Shown: positions 21,300 through 34,263 of the stretch, in pieces
Layout: every line of letters starts with the position of its first letter
Numbering within the stretch: the stretch's first letter is position 1
DNA from: Guadua angustifolia
Lineage: Eukaryota; Streptophyta; Magnoliopsida; Poales; Poaceae
Length of the DNA: 64,000 bases
Direction of reading: 5' to 3'
Assembly: GCA_036346375.1 (NCBI GenBank)
Contig: CM070508.1
Span: forward strand, 22,946,852-23,010,851
The notes under the pieces: generated by a model
What the model was told of the DNA's origin: nothing
The model's database searches: none
What the model saw: the letters and a program-made list of their open reading frames with translations, nothing else
Position numbers and translations under genes: made by a program

Positions 21300-22490
21300 A
21301 CTAGACGTCCTACGTGATAGCCGTTCACTCGGACGGCCCATTTCCCTTCATCTAGAAGCCTTCTTGCCATTGCTTTCTCGGGGAACCGTGAGACCCGTCT
21401 CCCTCCTCTCCTCATCCCCTCTTCCTTCTTTCCCCGCACGCCCGCACCCATCATTCTCGTTCGCTCTAGTTCGGCCGCGATGGCCGCGCGCTGCGATTCT
21501 CTGGCGTGGAGCCACGAGGTCAGCAGAGGTTAGGATTGGATCGCTTCTCCTTTTGTTCCTCACATCAATTCTAGGCTCGAACCACAACATTTGTTGACGT
21601 TGGCGTGGGGGTCCATTCGAGGAGCCGAAACTGTGCACTTTTGTTTCGATCGCTTGTTGGGAGTGTTGGAATTGGCGAAATGTTTTGCCGCTTTCAAGCT
21701 CATTGTCAAAATGTTGCAACAGTAAAATCTTAATGTTGCATTAACATACATAAATTGCTGAGGTGCCCTAATGATTTTTCATTGTTGCAACAATGTTTTC
21801 TTTTTTGCAATTAGTTTTTAGATTTGTTGCATCCGCGGTTCTCCTTTGTTGCAACCTTTTGTTTTTGTTTTGAATTTGTTACGTTGGCAACAAGAATTTT
21901 TGTAACCTTAATAATTATATATTTGTTGCACGTTAGTATTTTTGTTGCGCTAAATCAAATGGCAAGACCAATCACTTTAAGTGAGATCTTATGGCCAACG
22001 GAGGTCTAATGGGAACCCTCCCATTGTAAGTTCAGATGCTAGTACTTCCCAGTAGTGGAAATTGTAATGGTGTTGCATCCTTTAATTGTTGCAATGAGTT
22101 TTGTTGCAGCTAGAGTGGGATTTTTGTCACACGGATAGGCACTCATTGTTATGTTTGCGCTGTGAAATTTGTAGGATTAAATTATTTTGATGCAATTATT
22201 GGTTCGATTTATTGCAAACATTACTAAGAAATGTTGCATCCAACTGTCTGTTGGTTTGGCTCTGAGTTGTGGCAACAACTTCTTCTTTATGAGCATGTTG
22301 AGCAGAGTATTGTTGTTAGGCATCCAATACTACTGAAAGAGTGAATTTTTAAAATATCTTTCCTTGATATTGCTTGTGTGTTTTTGCAATGTTGCATTAC
22401 CACCATAAATTGTTGTATGCGTTGAAAAAATTTGTTGTACTGTTTTCAGTAGCGTTCGATGGGAACGTTCCCATCAGACGACCAGGCCCT
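21300..22490. mobile_element. Unclassified element rich in TTGTTGCAAC repeats
   Basis: A GC-rich head (about 21320-21530) is followed by many scattered TTGTTGCAAC-like words (TTGCAACA, GTTGCATC) in an AT-rich body. It ends near GATGGGAACGTTCCCATCAG, a short palindrome. A second region of the same style lies at 57100-57540. There is no convincing ORF. It behaves like a non-autonomous DNA element of grasses, but its ends and class were not established. Confidence 0.4.
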
Positions 22491-22679
22491 AGCATCACCC
22501 ATCAATATAAATATTTCATTGTAGACAGATTGCATGCACACGTTTATAATATAGGCAGAAGACCATTCTATTAACAACAAGAAAGCAAAAACTAAGAAAC
22601 ATAAGTATAAGAAAGGTTGCATTATCTACGAATGCAATCAACTAATCTCAAGACGATATATGCACCCCACTGTCTATAT

Positions 22680-22843
22680 CAAACCGTAGCACTGATCTCC
22701 CGTACTTTCGAAGCAATAATAGCATTTTCAGACTTTTTGCTCATCTCACTGTTTCTTTGGGCCTCTTGCCTTTGGACTAGCCCTATGAGCCGAATAAGCC
22801 CACCAAGCAGCTCGAACTTGCTTGTTACAAACGCGAGCTGAGG
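22680..22843 (-). pseudogene. Orphan 3'-exon-like segment
   Basis: On the minus strand CCTCAG precedes an open stretch that reads FELLGGLIRLIGLVQRQEAQ and then KKSENAIIASKVREISATV before a stop. It looks like the last exon of a gene (helical, charged), but no upstream exon was found before the DXO 3' end. I do not recognise the family. It may be a gene fragment carried by a transposon. Confidence 0.3.
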
Positions 22844-23580
22844 AGGCTTGGCTCGGCTTGTTACGTGACAAGCCGAACTAGTTCGAGCCTGTATTGTGCT
22901 GAGCTGACTTACAAGCCTCAAGCTATTTTTATAGCTCTAGCTACGTGTGAAGATAAAGTGACACAAAAACATTGTTGTTACATAAATATCTTGTCCATTG
23001 TTCAATTCGTATTCGATGCGTTTACACCCCTGCCAAAAGCTTTATTGTGTCGGTTTGGAGTGAAAGAATTTCACGTGAAACAGCTTAACTCCCGCACGAA
23101 CATGGGGAACGCGTCATTGAAAAACAATTTTCCAGCATATAACACCAGTTTACAGAACTACAAAGGACCGTTCTTGACATGTTATTATGTTGATATGATA
23201 TGAAAATGTCGATATTTAACATCCATATAATTGATACAAAAGTTACATCGTTGGTGTCTTGGTGGCATGAACCAGTAGCAGCATAGCTCTGCATTAGCTT
23301 AGTTTATAACTCAATATTACAGGAGAATACAATGTTTGATGGCTTCAAAATCTCTTTGGCCACTCAAAGAGCAAACCATGAATGTAGGTGCTCCCAGTGA
23401 TCGACTATATCACATGATGTGGTCAGTTCTTGATGCATCAGCATCAGCCTATCTCACTTGGTATGGCGTAAGTCGTCAGCTCGACCATTATAAGGCGCAC
23501 TGTCACTAACATAGAAGTCGTCAAAATGGATCTCTCTCAAACAGCAGTTATCATTGCCGGAGTTTTGTTTAGGAATGAAT

Positions 23581-26500
23581 CTAGTCTGTTGCACCAGACA
23601 GCTGCTCCACATGCTGATTTATTGCTTCGGGGCAGGGAGACTGGGCGCGTAGAAGTTCCAAGCGATGGAATGGATGTACAAATTGCAGAACATAGTCTTC
23701 ATCTGTAAGATGGGACAAATAATCATGCACGCAAAAAGGACTGCTCAAGATTATGAATGTCAACAAGTGCATATTAAAAAATCAATGAAAGTGCAACTAG
23801 TTAAAATGGCGAAGGAAGACTTACTCTCTCTGACAGTGCCATACAACCAGCATAAAACCTCATCAGCGAAGGCCAGACAAACACCACCCTGAAGTACAGA
23901 GAGAGATTATAATTTTCTTCAAGGCACATACATTATACTAGTCATGTGCCCGTACGTTGAAACAAAAACTCAATTTATGACAAAAATTTATTTGCAAAAA
24001 GCACTAACCTTGTCTCAATAATACTGTTCAATCTAAATGTACAATGATTGAAACTCAATTTGCGATAAAAAGTTTATTTGCAAAGAGCACTAACAGTAGC
24101 AAAGGTGGGTAATTAAAGAGCAGTAGCAAAGGTGGGAAATTAAAGAGCAATGGCAAATGTAGGTAATTAAAGAGCAGTGGCAAAGGTGGGTAATTTTGAT
24201 GAAGTAACGCGGGAAGAAACTCTTACTTTATATATAGTAGAGAAGAGATTGGAAGTAGCAGGGATACAAATTTCGGTGAAATTTGTCAAATTTTGGATTT
24301 TGGGCCACCATGAAATCCAAACTACCGACGGATGAAAAAAAATTCGAAATTGCTACAGTAACCACTGAAATTTCATGTTTTTTGGGGCCGGTTTTTAAAC
24401 TTTTGGGGCCGGATTTAGTCCAATAACCCTTAAGAAAGTCATCTTCCACGAAAATTTATTGAAAAACTGAATTTTTGAGGCATTTTAAAATTTTGGCAGA
24501 AACACTATTAGATTTTTATAAAATTGTACAAGCTTAATAATGATCTAAAAAATTTATGATACTATCTGTAGTAGTGTAGGATCATAGAGAAAAATTTTCA
24601 AAATAATTGAACTTCATTTGTTATCTTTAAAAAATCAAAATCAGAATGAACATAATTGGAACAGTAATCTTGTTAGATTTTTATAGATTTTCTCGAGTGT
24701 GATCATAATCTAAAATTTTTATGAGATTAAGAATTGCCTCGATACCATTCTATAAAATTTTCAAAAAATTTCAAATTTTGTTGTTTGGTCAATCAAATCT
24801 ATGCAAACATTGAACTTCATTTGTTTTATTATATTTCAATAATCAAAAAGAGAAAGAACATAAATGCTACTGTTTCTTGTAAGAATTTTATAAATTCACT
24901 GGAGTGTGATCATGATTCAAAACTTTTATAAGATCTTAAACATTTCCTTATTACCCTTTTGTAAAATTTTCAAAAATGTTAAACCTTTTTTAATTGCTAA
25001 AGTAAATCTATATATTGATCATCAGATTTTTATCAAAACATAGCACCGTCAGAATTTTTAAAAACTCGTTAAGCATGGTCATCATCTAAAAATTTTACAG
25101 AAATATTAATATTACGTCAGGACCATTCACAAAAATGTTCAAAATTTTCAAACGTGTTTTGGATTATTTTTTATTTTGTTTAAGTTTGCTAGTAAGCCTT
25201 TTAACAGGGTAGCACTGTTCAAAATTTTAAAAATTCATGAAGCTTGATCATCATCTGAAAATTTTATGAGAATATTAGTGATGCATCATAACCATGCACA
25301 AAAAATTTCAAAAATTTCTAACATAGTTTGAACCTTTTTTATTCGGTTCAAACTTGCCAGTCAGCATTTTATCGGGGCAGTAGCAATGTTTGAATTTTTA
25401 AAAATTCCTCAAACATGATAATCATTTGAAATTTTTATGAGAATATCACTGGTGTGTTAGGAACCTTTATAAAAAATTTCAAAATTTTTCGATATCGGTT
25501 GAACTATTTTTTGTTCAGTTGAAATTTGCCAAAATTTCAGCAATTTCGGCCAAAATTCGGTTCAAAATTTTCGGATTTGAATTTTGTTTTTTGAATTTCA
25601 TCCGGATTTTGTCCGAAATAATGAGAATTCGCCAAAATTTCGGATTTCAGTGGGGAGCGAGATATAAACGAAAACGAAATTTGAAACCCTAGGAAGTAGC
25701 AAGTAGGGTTCATAATATCGATACCACGATAATCGACCATATTGAGGTTTTCGAAAATCTGAAAAATTGGGTCGAAAATCGGTCGAAATCGAATGGTTTC
25801 AAATCCAAACTTTTTGAAGATATTTTTTGTTTTTTTAAAAAATCGATTTTCACCGCTCTATATGCCTCGTAATCGACTGAAAATTTTGTGAGAGATTTGT
25901 GAAATTGTGATCTTTGGCAATCAATTTTGTGAGCGATTTTCGCTCGATATTCATCGAAAATAGAGCGATATTCAGCAATATTTGCGTCGCATAAATTTTT
26001 TCGAATTTTTGATTTTTTTTTAATTTAGCCGATTTACTGACCGGTATTATATACTGTACCGTTGCAAGAGTGTAATTGAAAACCAGGTGTTTAATCCAAA
26101 CGAATTTAGACTCGCATGTTACAAGCAAGTTATTTGGGGTGTAAAAGAGGTTAGTTATCTGTTATCCTATGCATAAAATTCAAAGAGGAAGAGTAGATGC
26201 CAGAGTAACAGTAAGTATACACTCCAACACTCCATTCCCTATTATATATTAGAGAAGATTCACAAATCAATTATTCAACTTGTTGATAGGTAGCTCTAGT
26301 TTTCCACCTAAAAGTGTTACATGCTCTCTCATCAAAATCGCTACCATCGTGGATAAATAATAGGTAAATTAATTTTACATACCTGCCAGTAGTTCTTTGC
26401 TTTCACTTTTTGTGTGATATCTTTGGTTCTTAGTCTCTCAGTTCGTATAAGTATGCCCGCATCATTCCTGCAGGCAAATAAATATGTAGAGTGAAACTTA

Positions 26501-29500
26501 ATCAAGTTAAAATCAATATGGATCACTGGAATCAATGTAAATATCTCAACCATTGTGGAACAGAGTCAGATAGAAAGGTAAATGCACTGATTTTCCTAAA
26601 TGCTATCAAACATTTGGCCAATGTGAAAGGACTTCTGGTCATGTCATTCTGGTTAAAAACCTCGCAACAAACGTTGTGCTAAATGTGTAGAACAAAAGAC
26701 CTACTGAGTGAGAATTCTGGTCATGTCATTCTGGTTAAAAACCTCGCAACAAACGTTGTGCTAAATGTGTAGAACAAAAGACCTACTGAGTGAGAATATG
26801 TTCATACCACTAACAGTAAACATAAGATTTGATCAAAGTACATGTTAAGTTCTCAAACACATTAGACTAAAGGAACTATAAAAACTCAAGGTCCTGGTAG
26901 CAAATATCGATATCACAATTTTTGAATGAACAGTGTTGTTCAAAAATCGAAAAAATGGCTAAAAAATCAGTAGAAATCAAATGAGTTTGAAGCCAATTTT
27001 TTTGAAATCAGCAGTCAAACTTCGTCAAAAAAATTCAAAAATCAACTGATTTCACCGATTTTCGAGCGATTTTTTTTCGAACGATTTTATTTGATTTTAA
27101 TTTGCAAAAAAAATTGTAAGTTTTTTTTTGTAAAATCATAAGAGAGTAAGAGACCCCAATTAATATATGAAATTTCAATAATTTTTTAATCCATTTATTG
27201 CTTCTGAAAAATCAAAAACAGCAATTAATGAAAAGGAACAGAGACACTGTAAGATTTTTTATAAAAATTTACAAGCTTGATCATGCTCTGAAATTTTAAT
27301 GGAATCATAACTAATGACCAAGGATCATGTGGTAAATTTTCAGAAAATATTAGACTTCATTTACTGCCCCTATAAAATAAAAAACAGAAGAGCATATATT
27401 CTGACAGTAGCACTATCAGAATTTTAAAAAAATATAGAGGTCTGATCATCATCTGAAAATTTTACATAATCGTTATAATTTCCTCAGGACTTCACACAAA
27501 AAATTTCAAAAATATTAGACTTCATTTAGTTCCCCTACAAAATAAAAACCGAAGAGCATATGCCAAGATAGTATCACTGTCAGAATTTTAAAAAAATACA
27601 CAGGTACGATAATGATCTAAAAATTTTACAATATCATTAGCATTTTACCTCAAGACTTAACACTTTTTGATAATTTCTCCAATTTTTTCGAATTTGAATT
27701 TGAACTTGACCAGTTTACCGAGCGATTTTTAATCCCGAACCGCCTCGATACACATGGAAATCAAAATTTTCGCTTGATTATCGTTGATATTTGGATATAT
27801 AACAAGAGAAATAGTAAGTGAAGCTCCAATATACCTTATGTCTATATCGGTATATCCAAATAAAGAGTAAGGAACTGGTAACCCAATAAAGAAATCATGT
27901 GATGTGATCACTTGAACAAATAGAAACTCGAGAACCGTGTAGATGTGGGAAAAATGTATGCGTAGTATCAACTATTTATTGTAATAAGTAAGCAATTCAG
28001 AACATCCATGGGAAACTGCTGAAATAACATAAATTTGGGTTTGCTTATGCATCCAATTGACAGCAATAGTATAGAAATTGTCCTTGATCCTTATATACAT
28101 ACAGATTTGCGACAACCATGGGATGTTCAATCTTATAAGCAGAAATGCTACATGGACCAAGAAGCAAATTTAATTGTAACAAAAAAAGATTTAATCTCAA
28201 ACATATGATTTGATTGCACAATGCCAGCTGCCAGGTGACAGAAAACTCATGACACTAACCAAGAATGCTATGATGATGCAGGGGAAAATAACAAAGAACA
28301 AATACTACCTGAATCCAACAACAACATACGAAACACCAGCAAGGAAAGACTGAATCTGCAATATTTAGTCAAGTAAAAAAATTAATATTTCAGTTAAGCG
28401 ACTGAATAGTCATGGCAGACAGACTCGTAACAAGATCGCAATGTTATCATCTACCCTCAGTCCCGCACTTCACAATGCAAGGAGCAAATTACTCTCAATG
28501 CTTAACAAAGTGAATCAAAAAACTATGTAAGAAATATAATAAAAACAGTATTAAGATCACATGAACAAGTCCAATATAGAATTTCACACTGAAGAAGAGA
28601 ACAGAACAGAACAAGAAGCTGCAAATGATAGCCACTAAAGCACTCTAAATGTTATACTACAATAGCAAAGAAAAAGTAACAAGACAAAGAAATTACCCAG
28701 AACCTAAGTAACTTCTCTTTCTCAAATGCTTCCACCGTATGATACTCCAGCTGTTACACATCAAGTTCAAAGATTGTTACTAGATTAAAAAAAATATAGT
28801 ATCAGGACTATAAAAAATCATGAAAAAGAATAACAACCTCTCTGCTTGTTTTCAACTCCACATAGAACCGCCTACCATCATCAGTTGCATCACAGCAGTC
28901 CATCTCAGCACCCATGATAATGCGATGTGCACCCAATTTCGTCTTTATTACAGAACAAAACTCAACATTTGCATCAATACCTCTTCCATTCTCATCAATG
29001 GAGTTCTCAGTGGCAAGATTTTCAAAAGAGTAACCCCAATAACATCTGAGAATAAAATATAGTGAAGAAAGAAAGAAAAGCTACATCAAATTAATATAAT
29101 GTTTAAAATTCTTCCCTTGTAAGGACGGCAAGAATTCTGAAAATATTATTACAAACATCAAGGCAACATTAATAACGGCCAATTTGACAGGCACAAAACA
29201 AAAATTCCCACCAAGTTTTAACAATTCAGACAACTATAACTTGCTACATCATATCAGCAAAGATGCCAAGCAATTAAATGAGCATCATGAAACTGAAATT
29301 GGACAGGATAACCCTTGTGTGATAGACTGATAGAAAACAAACTGTAACTTGTAGGTGAAAAGAGGGCGCTCATTTAATTTTCTTTTGCAAGAAGGATCTC
29401 CATAAGACAATTCCTGTAAGGACTCAAACCATCCTATCCAACTAATGCAGCATTGAGAGAGAGAGAGAGAGCGAGAGAGAGAGAGATCACCTCCTGCGCT

Positions 29501-32500
29501 CCACCTCACTTTTTGGTCTTTCAGGGAGCTTATGGACATCAAGGTATACAACACCATTTCTTTTGTGCACACCCATCTTCCATGGTTCTCTTAGATAAGC
29601 CGTGGCCAATATCTGATGACAAAAGTATATTTTCTGTCAGCATACAGCATATTAAAAGAAATTACTGAAAACAAAGTTTTCTTAGAAAGTCATTAGTAAA
29701 ACAACTAAGCATGCATAAATGAATTAAACTATTGATACTACACAAACAGTGGTAAGTTAGTAGTTTGCACTGAAGGACCATGCCTTGTTAAGATTGTTGC
29801 GGTAAGTCTGCAAGAAGAGCATACATAATCAGCATTCCAAGCATAGTGTACTAAAGTAACAAATGAAAGGTTGACAACAATGCATTTTACCACAAAATGT
29901 ATATTCTGAAGCGGTACATTTGAATTTCTTATGCATGCGAGAAGATCACCAAATCCTTCAGAACCCAAATCTGACATCAAACCAGATTAACCATGATTCA
30001 TGAAACAATGCCCTCAGATGATAACAATTTCAAATGGAAAGAAAACTTTCAAATAATAGAATTACTGTTTCTATGGATCCACATGTAGATTTCGAGAAAG
30101 GAACTTCTGAATTAATTTAATAACTTCTTTTCCTTTCTCTTTATCTCTATCAGAAACAGCTAGTACCTTAATTCTTAAAGATATATTTACTTCACGTCCT
30201 TTTTTATAAAGAAAACATACATTCTCCAGCATTGTCCAAGACACAACTGCAACGTCCCTGCTGAAATTTAGTAGTGTGCAATAAACTCATTCTAAAGAAG
30301 ATTTACCTATGTAGATGCCTTAAGAAACGGTCCATCCAAGGTTACTCAAGACCCAGCTGCAGCATATAAACATTGATTTCTACCATATTGAATAAGGGGA
30401 AGGTGCCATGCTGTCATGACCTTTCTATAAATGTGCGTAAGTTAATCTACGATAATAGAAACAGAAAGTTTGCAGGGCATAACAGAGATAACAACAGATT
30501 CTATATTATACAGAGCTGTAAATATCAACTAAAAGGTAGAAAATAAAAACATGAGTTCTGAAAGGAAGTACCTCTTTTCTCTATAAATGATTCAAATCCT
30601 TTATTGAGATTTTCACCAACATAGTCACAAATGTTACGTTTGAAGAGCCTCTAAAAGAAATAAGGATGCTTAGTACAGCAGCCAAATTTTAAGGCAAAAC
30701 TTTTTTTTTAAAAAAAAAAGGGGTTAAAAAACTAGCATACATGCTACATAGACAAACTTTTAACATAGAGATGAACCAAAAAGGAAGTGAAATTGATATC
30801 AGCATTCAGCAACTCTGAGATCTTACCAAGCTGCGATCATCAAAATACACATCCCCACCCTCAATGCGGCTGTAGCATGCGATCTCACAAGGCTGCAAGA
30901 ATAACAAAGGATATGGATCCATTGAGATCAAAGACATTAAATGAAAAACAAAAGAGCATGGCAATACTATGCACCTCCTGAAAAGCAACAGCTTTCCTAG
31001 ATAAAGTTTCTTCACTCTTATTAAGCTTCATTTCTGAAACAAAACCTTCAACATTACGGCCATTTCCATGTGAAAACCTCCCATAGCCAAAGTTATGTCG
31101 TCCTGGATGTCCTCCTGGCCTCGGAAGAAGAGGTGGGCCTCTGCCACCTCGTCCTCCAAAACCTCCCCTAGAATGATTGTTGGTGCTCCGTATTGAGGGC
31201 AGCACTACAAGGAAAGGCACATAAAAAAGAAAGTGTTAATGCCCATCCAACCTTTTCAAAGCACTAGCTGCCGGAAGCCCCCCAACATATCACACAAACC
31301 ATGGACGTAATTTCCATTGCTTCCAGCACTAAATCATCAATGATATGTGTAGTGAATTTTAGGGAGCTTCATATCACAAAGATGCAGAACATATGTCAAA
31401 AGTTTTCAACGCATGGCAAATATAGTTTCTTTTCTTCAAAACTCTCTCTAGTGAGATGGTATAGAGAAAAAAAAACTATGATAAAATTATTTTTGTGAAT
31501 AATCCAGATTAGATGCAGTCTTCTACAGAAATGTAATTTACTGTAGAATTATGTTCAAATTTCAGTCATTTAGAGATTTACATTCTTTGACTGTTGCCAG
31601 CTTTAATCAAAATGGGGAAATGAAGAGAGTCGAATGTATCCTTTACAACTAACAGCTACCCAAATTTGAGCCAAAAAAAACCTCTTTTATCATATGGTTA
31701 GACAGTGTTCATTCAAGTACTGTCTTCAACAATTTTCCTTGATGCTGCTGTAACTCAAAATCTCTCGGAATCTACAAAAGCAACCAACAACAAGAAGACA
31801 CTGGCCAGAACAAGCAATTCAATCCTACGCCACATTACGCTCGACATAGCCTGACATGCCTGCTGAAAGTTTGAAACAATAATTCAAACAAAAATTCGCG
31901 ACAAGAAGAATTCATCATGTATTGATGCAAAAAGCAAGATTTTGCACACACTAAACGCTCACTGCATCTCCCAAAGCCCTACGAACAACCTACTCACAAC
32001 AAAACCAGCCAATGGAAAAACTTGGGTAGGGTACTTGGGTAGGGTTCTGTAACAATCTCCTAACTAATTCTACTCACAAAACACCGAGGCGATTGTTTCC
32101 CCCCAAAAAGAAAAACTGGTCCTTGGCAACCAAACCGCTCACAATTTCTTAGCAAATACAAATAGCGAGAAGCGGACCTGGGACTAGGTAGTGGCTACGC
32201 GCGGGGGTCTTGACGTACTCCTCGTTGTCGGAGGCGAACAAATCCCTCTCCTCCCCCTCCTCCTCCTCTTCCTCCTCCTCCCCCCTCTCCTCGTCCCCGT
32301 ACCCGCCGGCGCCAGCGCCCCTCGTCGCGACGACGTCGAACGAGTCGTACTCCCCGCCGTCCCCCTCGTCGGCGCCCTCCTCGTCTTCGCCGCCGCCAGC
32401 GCCGCTGCTGCTGCGGCTGGAGGCGCCGCTGGAGGAGGACGAGGACGCGGCGGCGGAGGACGATGAGGACGAGGACGGGGAGGAGGAGCCTGACGAGGCG

Positions 32501-32580
32501 CCGCCGCCGTCGGCCTCGGCGCCGTCGTTGACGTCGAAGTCCCCGCCGAAGACGTCGACGTCCTGCTCCGAGAAGTCCAT
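23581..32580 (-). CDS. DXO1: DXO-type decapping/deNADding nuclease, 13 exons, complete
   Basis: Exons on the minus strand: 32580-32178, 31204-30975, 30892-30827, 30650-30572, 29970-29891, 29807-29784, 29612-29491, 29045-28838, 28750-28697, 28355-28309, 26467-26383, 23888-23825 and 23702-23581 (stop TAG). They total 1584 bases, or 527 residues, in one frame. The protein matches DXO/Rai1 nucleases, which remove defective, NAD or unmethylated caps from RNA 5' ends. Key residues are GYSFE (339-343), the metal-binding GAEMD (Glu382, Asp384) and VELK (Glu398, Lys400). The N-terminus has a long acidic, serine-rich extension (residues 1-130) and an RGG patch (SRGGFGGRGGRG, about 146-157), as in plant DXO1. 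All introns are GT-AG except intron 6, whose donor reads AAG|GCATGG. Introns 10 (1.8 kb) and 11 (2.5 kb) are swollen by AT-rich tandem repeats. The frame and catalytic residues are intact, so the gene is probably functional. Confidence 0.96.
24480..25490. repeat. About six diverged tandem units of 165-205 bp in DXO intron 11
   Basis: Variants of GTGTGATCATGATCTAAAA, followed by ATTTTTATGAGA, recur near 24525, 24690, 24900, 25070, 25240 and 25410, with AAAATTTTCAAAAATTTC blocks between them. This is the same family as 20345-20960 and 27230-27680. The intron sequence on either side (24230-24480 and 25490-25760) is also AT-rich and transposon-like (TTGAATTTTG, GGGGCCGG) but unclassified. Confidence 0.65.
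26633..26796. repeat. Perfect 82-bp tandem duplication in DXO intron 10-11 region
   Basis: Two adjacent 82-base copies (26633-26714 and 26715-26796), each starting TTCTGGTCATGTCATTCTGG and ending CTACTGAGTGAGAA, are identical base for base. They lie in intron 10, just upstream (in gene sense) of exon 11. Identity suggests a very recent duplication. Confidence 0.95.
27230..27680. repeat. Three diverged tandem units of about 165 bp in DXO intron 10
   Basis: Words like GCTTGATCATGCTCTGAAA and GTCTGATCATCATCTGAAA recur near 27277, 27440 and 27605, each followed by ATTTTA and then TCAGAAAATATTAGACTTCA-like blocks. Same family as the arrays at 20345 and 24480. Confidence 0.65.
29456..29487. repeat. 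(GA)n microsatellite next to the exon 7 splice donor of DXO
   Basis: A GA repeat with one GC interruption ends three bases from the intron 7 donor. In gene sense it reads as a CT-rich tract starting right after GTGAT. Length changes here could affect splicing of exon 7. Confidence 0.9.
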
Positions 32581-32714
32581 GGCGCGCGCGCGGCGGGGGA
32601 GGGAGGCGGCGGAGAGACCGAACGGTTCTCTTCTTCCTTTTCTGGTCGGGGGAAAGCGAAGGATTGTAGTTGGATTCGACACGGCAAAGGAGGCGGCGGC
32701 GGCGGCGGCGGCAC

Positions 32715-33239
32715 TTGGCTGAAAGAGGGTTCACCAGATCAACGGGGAAGCAAGCAACAGTGGATGGGGCACGCGCCGCTTGTTAGATAGAGCACTTGGC
32801 TAGGTTGGCCGGTTTAGGGCAGTCCCAACCCTCCACCTTAGCTGGTGTCCATAGAATTAATTACGCTGCCAACTAAGTAAAAATCTGATGTGGCATAGGA
32901 ATTAAAGAAGGGAGAGAAGGAAAAACAAAGAAATCATGTCTCATGCAAGAAACTGGGTCGGTGCGGGTACCAAGATACAAGAAACTAGCAAAATCGGGGT
33001 TGGACGTTTCTGCACATTAACCAAGCTGTGTTTGTAGTGCATGCATTGGTTTATTGCTCTCTCTCTCCTCTAGACACTGCTCATGGAAAATATGGGTTGG
33101 GAAACTATGCATTGGTTTCATTGTTCTCTCTCCTCTAGACACTGCTTATAGAAACTATGGGTTGAGACTGCCCTTAGGGCTTTCTTGTCTTATCTTTTTT
33201 ATTATGAATGTTAGTTTTAAAAGTAGAATAAAAAATAAA
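32715..33239. other. Region upstream of DXO
   Basis: The first 130 bases before the DXO start hold a (GGC)n tract and probably its 5' UTR. Beyond that are direct duplications of a phrase containing CTCTCTCCTCTAGACACTGC (33058 and 33127). No gene was recognised. Confidence 0.45.
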
Positions 33240-33750
33240 CATGCTAAGATTTGTTTGTTTCAGTTTTAGGGCTGTTTGTTTTAGATTTGAATTCTCTAAA
33301 AGCTGATTCTGGATTATGGTTGTAAAGAAGCTAATTCTCTAAAAATTGGAATTTAAAAGCACATATGAAATGGATTATGGATTTTAGTGTATATGGGTGG
33401 GCTAGATTGTGAGAATCGGATTTTAGAATCAGACTGTTTTTTTATTCTACTTTTGGGGTTAGAATCTAGAATCAAAAACTAAAACAAACATACCCTTAGA
33501 TTCTCTAAAAGCTGATTCTGGATCGTGGTTGTAGAGAAACTGATTCTCCAAAAGATGGAATCCAAAAGCACATATGAAATGGATTGTGGATTCTGGTGTA
33601 TATGAGTGGGCTGGATTGTGAGAATCGGATTCTAGAATCGATCTGTTATCTATCAAACAGTCTCTTATAAAAAGCTAAGATAATTTTCAGTCCAGAAAGC
33701 AAAAAAACAAATTTTTAAAAAGCTACAGCACTCTCAAACAGACCTAAAAT
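33240..33750. mobile_element. MITE-like element with an internal direct duplication of about 214 bp
   Basis: Two diverged copies of a block (starting near 33283 and 33500) share ATTCTCTAAAAGCTGATTCT and CACATATGAAATGGATT. The region opens with GGGCTGTTTGTTTTAGA and ends with CTCAAACAGACCTAAA, which are inverted in style (TGTTTG/CAAACA) like hAT-type MITEs. There is no ORF. Exact ends and TSD were not found. Confidence 0.5.
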
Positions 33751-33780
33751 TATCCTAAGAAAGAAGTTTCTCTTAGTAGT

Positions 33781-34263
33781 TGTTGGTGCCGAAAAATATG
33801 ACGACGGATTGATCGGCTGGAACACATGCGAACACCGGGTTCAAGAGGTTTAAGACGTGTCAGCCGATTTGATCCTAGCATAATTAGAGAAGATTAATAA
33901 TCGGCAATACACAACTTTATTGATTAACGACGAATTACAAAAGATCTAAATTATAAGATTACTCATAGTTGACACGAAAAAATAGATAAAAAGTAGATGT
34001 GAGATATTTGATTGATTGGTTGTTTTTTTATTGTCCTTGATTCCTTTTTTATAGTGCATAGGCTGATCGTATCCTTCTTCAAAACGTTGCCACGTGATCT
34101 GTATTGGTTTTTGTACAGATAAAATTCCATCTTTCAATCAACATCAATCACAATTTTATCTTTAATTTAGCTTTTCTTTTTTAAACCGATATCGGCTAGA
34201 AATATCTAATTTTATCTTTTGTCTGGTAAATTGATCATACCTTGCCAAACTTAGATGCTAACA
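33781..34263 (-). mobile_element. Solo LTR, 483 bp, TSD GTAGT
   Basis: Starts TGTTGGTGCC and ends GCTAACA (TG..CA with short inverted ends), flanked by GTAGT at 33776-33780 and 34264-34268. The minus strand contains AATCAATAAAGTTGTG, a poly(A)-signal-like word, so the element probably reads on that strand. Size and ends fit a Ty1/copia LTR left by LTR-LTR recombination. No internal genes remain. Confidence 0.88.

Noticed and set aside
32149..32734. Long overlapping ORFs on both strands over DXO exon 1 (up to 179 codons)
   Set aside because: They are shadows of the GC- and repeat-rich acidic/serine coding sequence. Only the minus frame beginning MDFSEQDVDVFGG joins the other DXO exons in frame.
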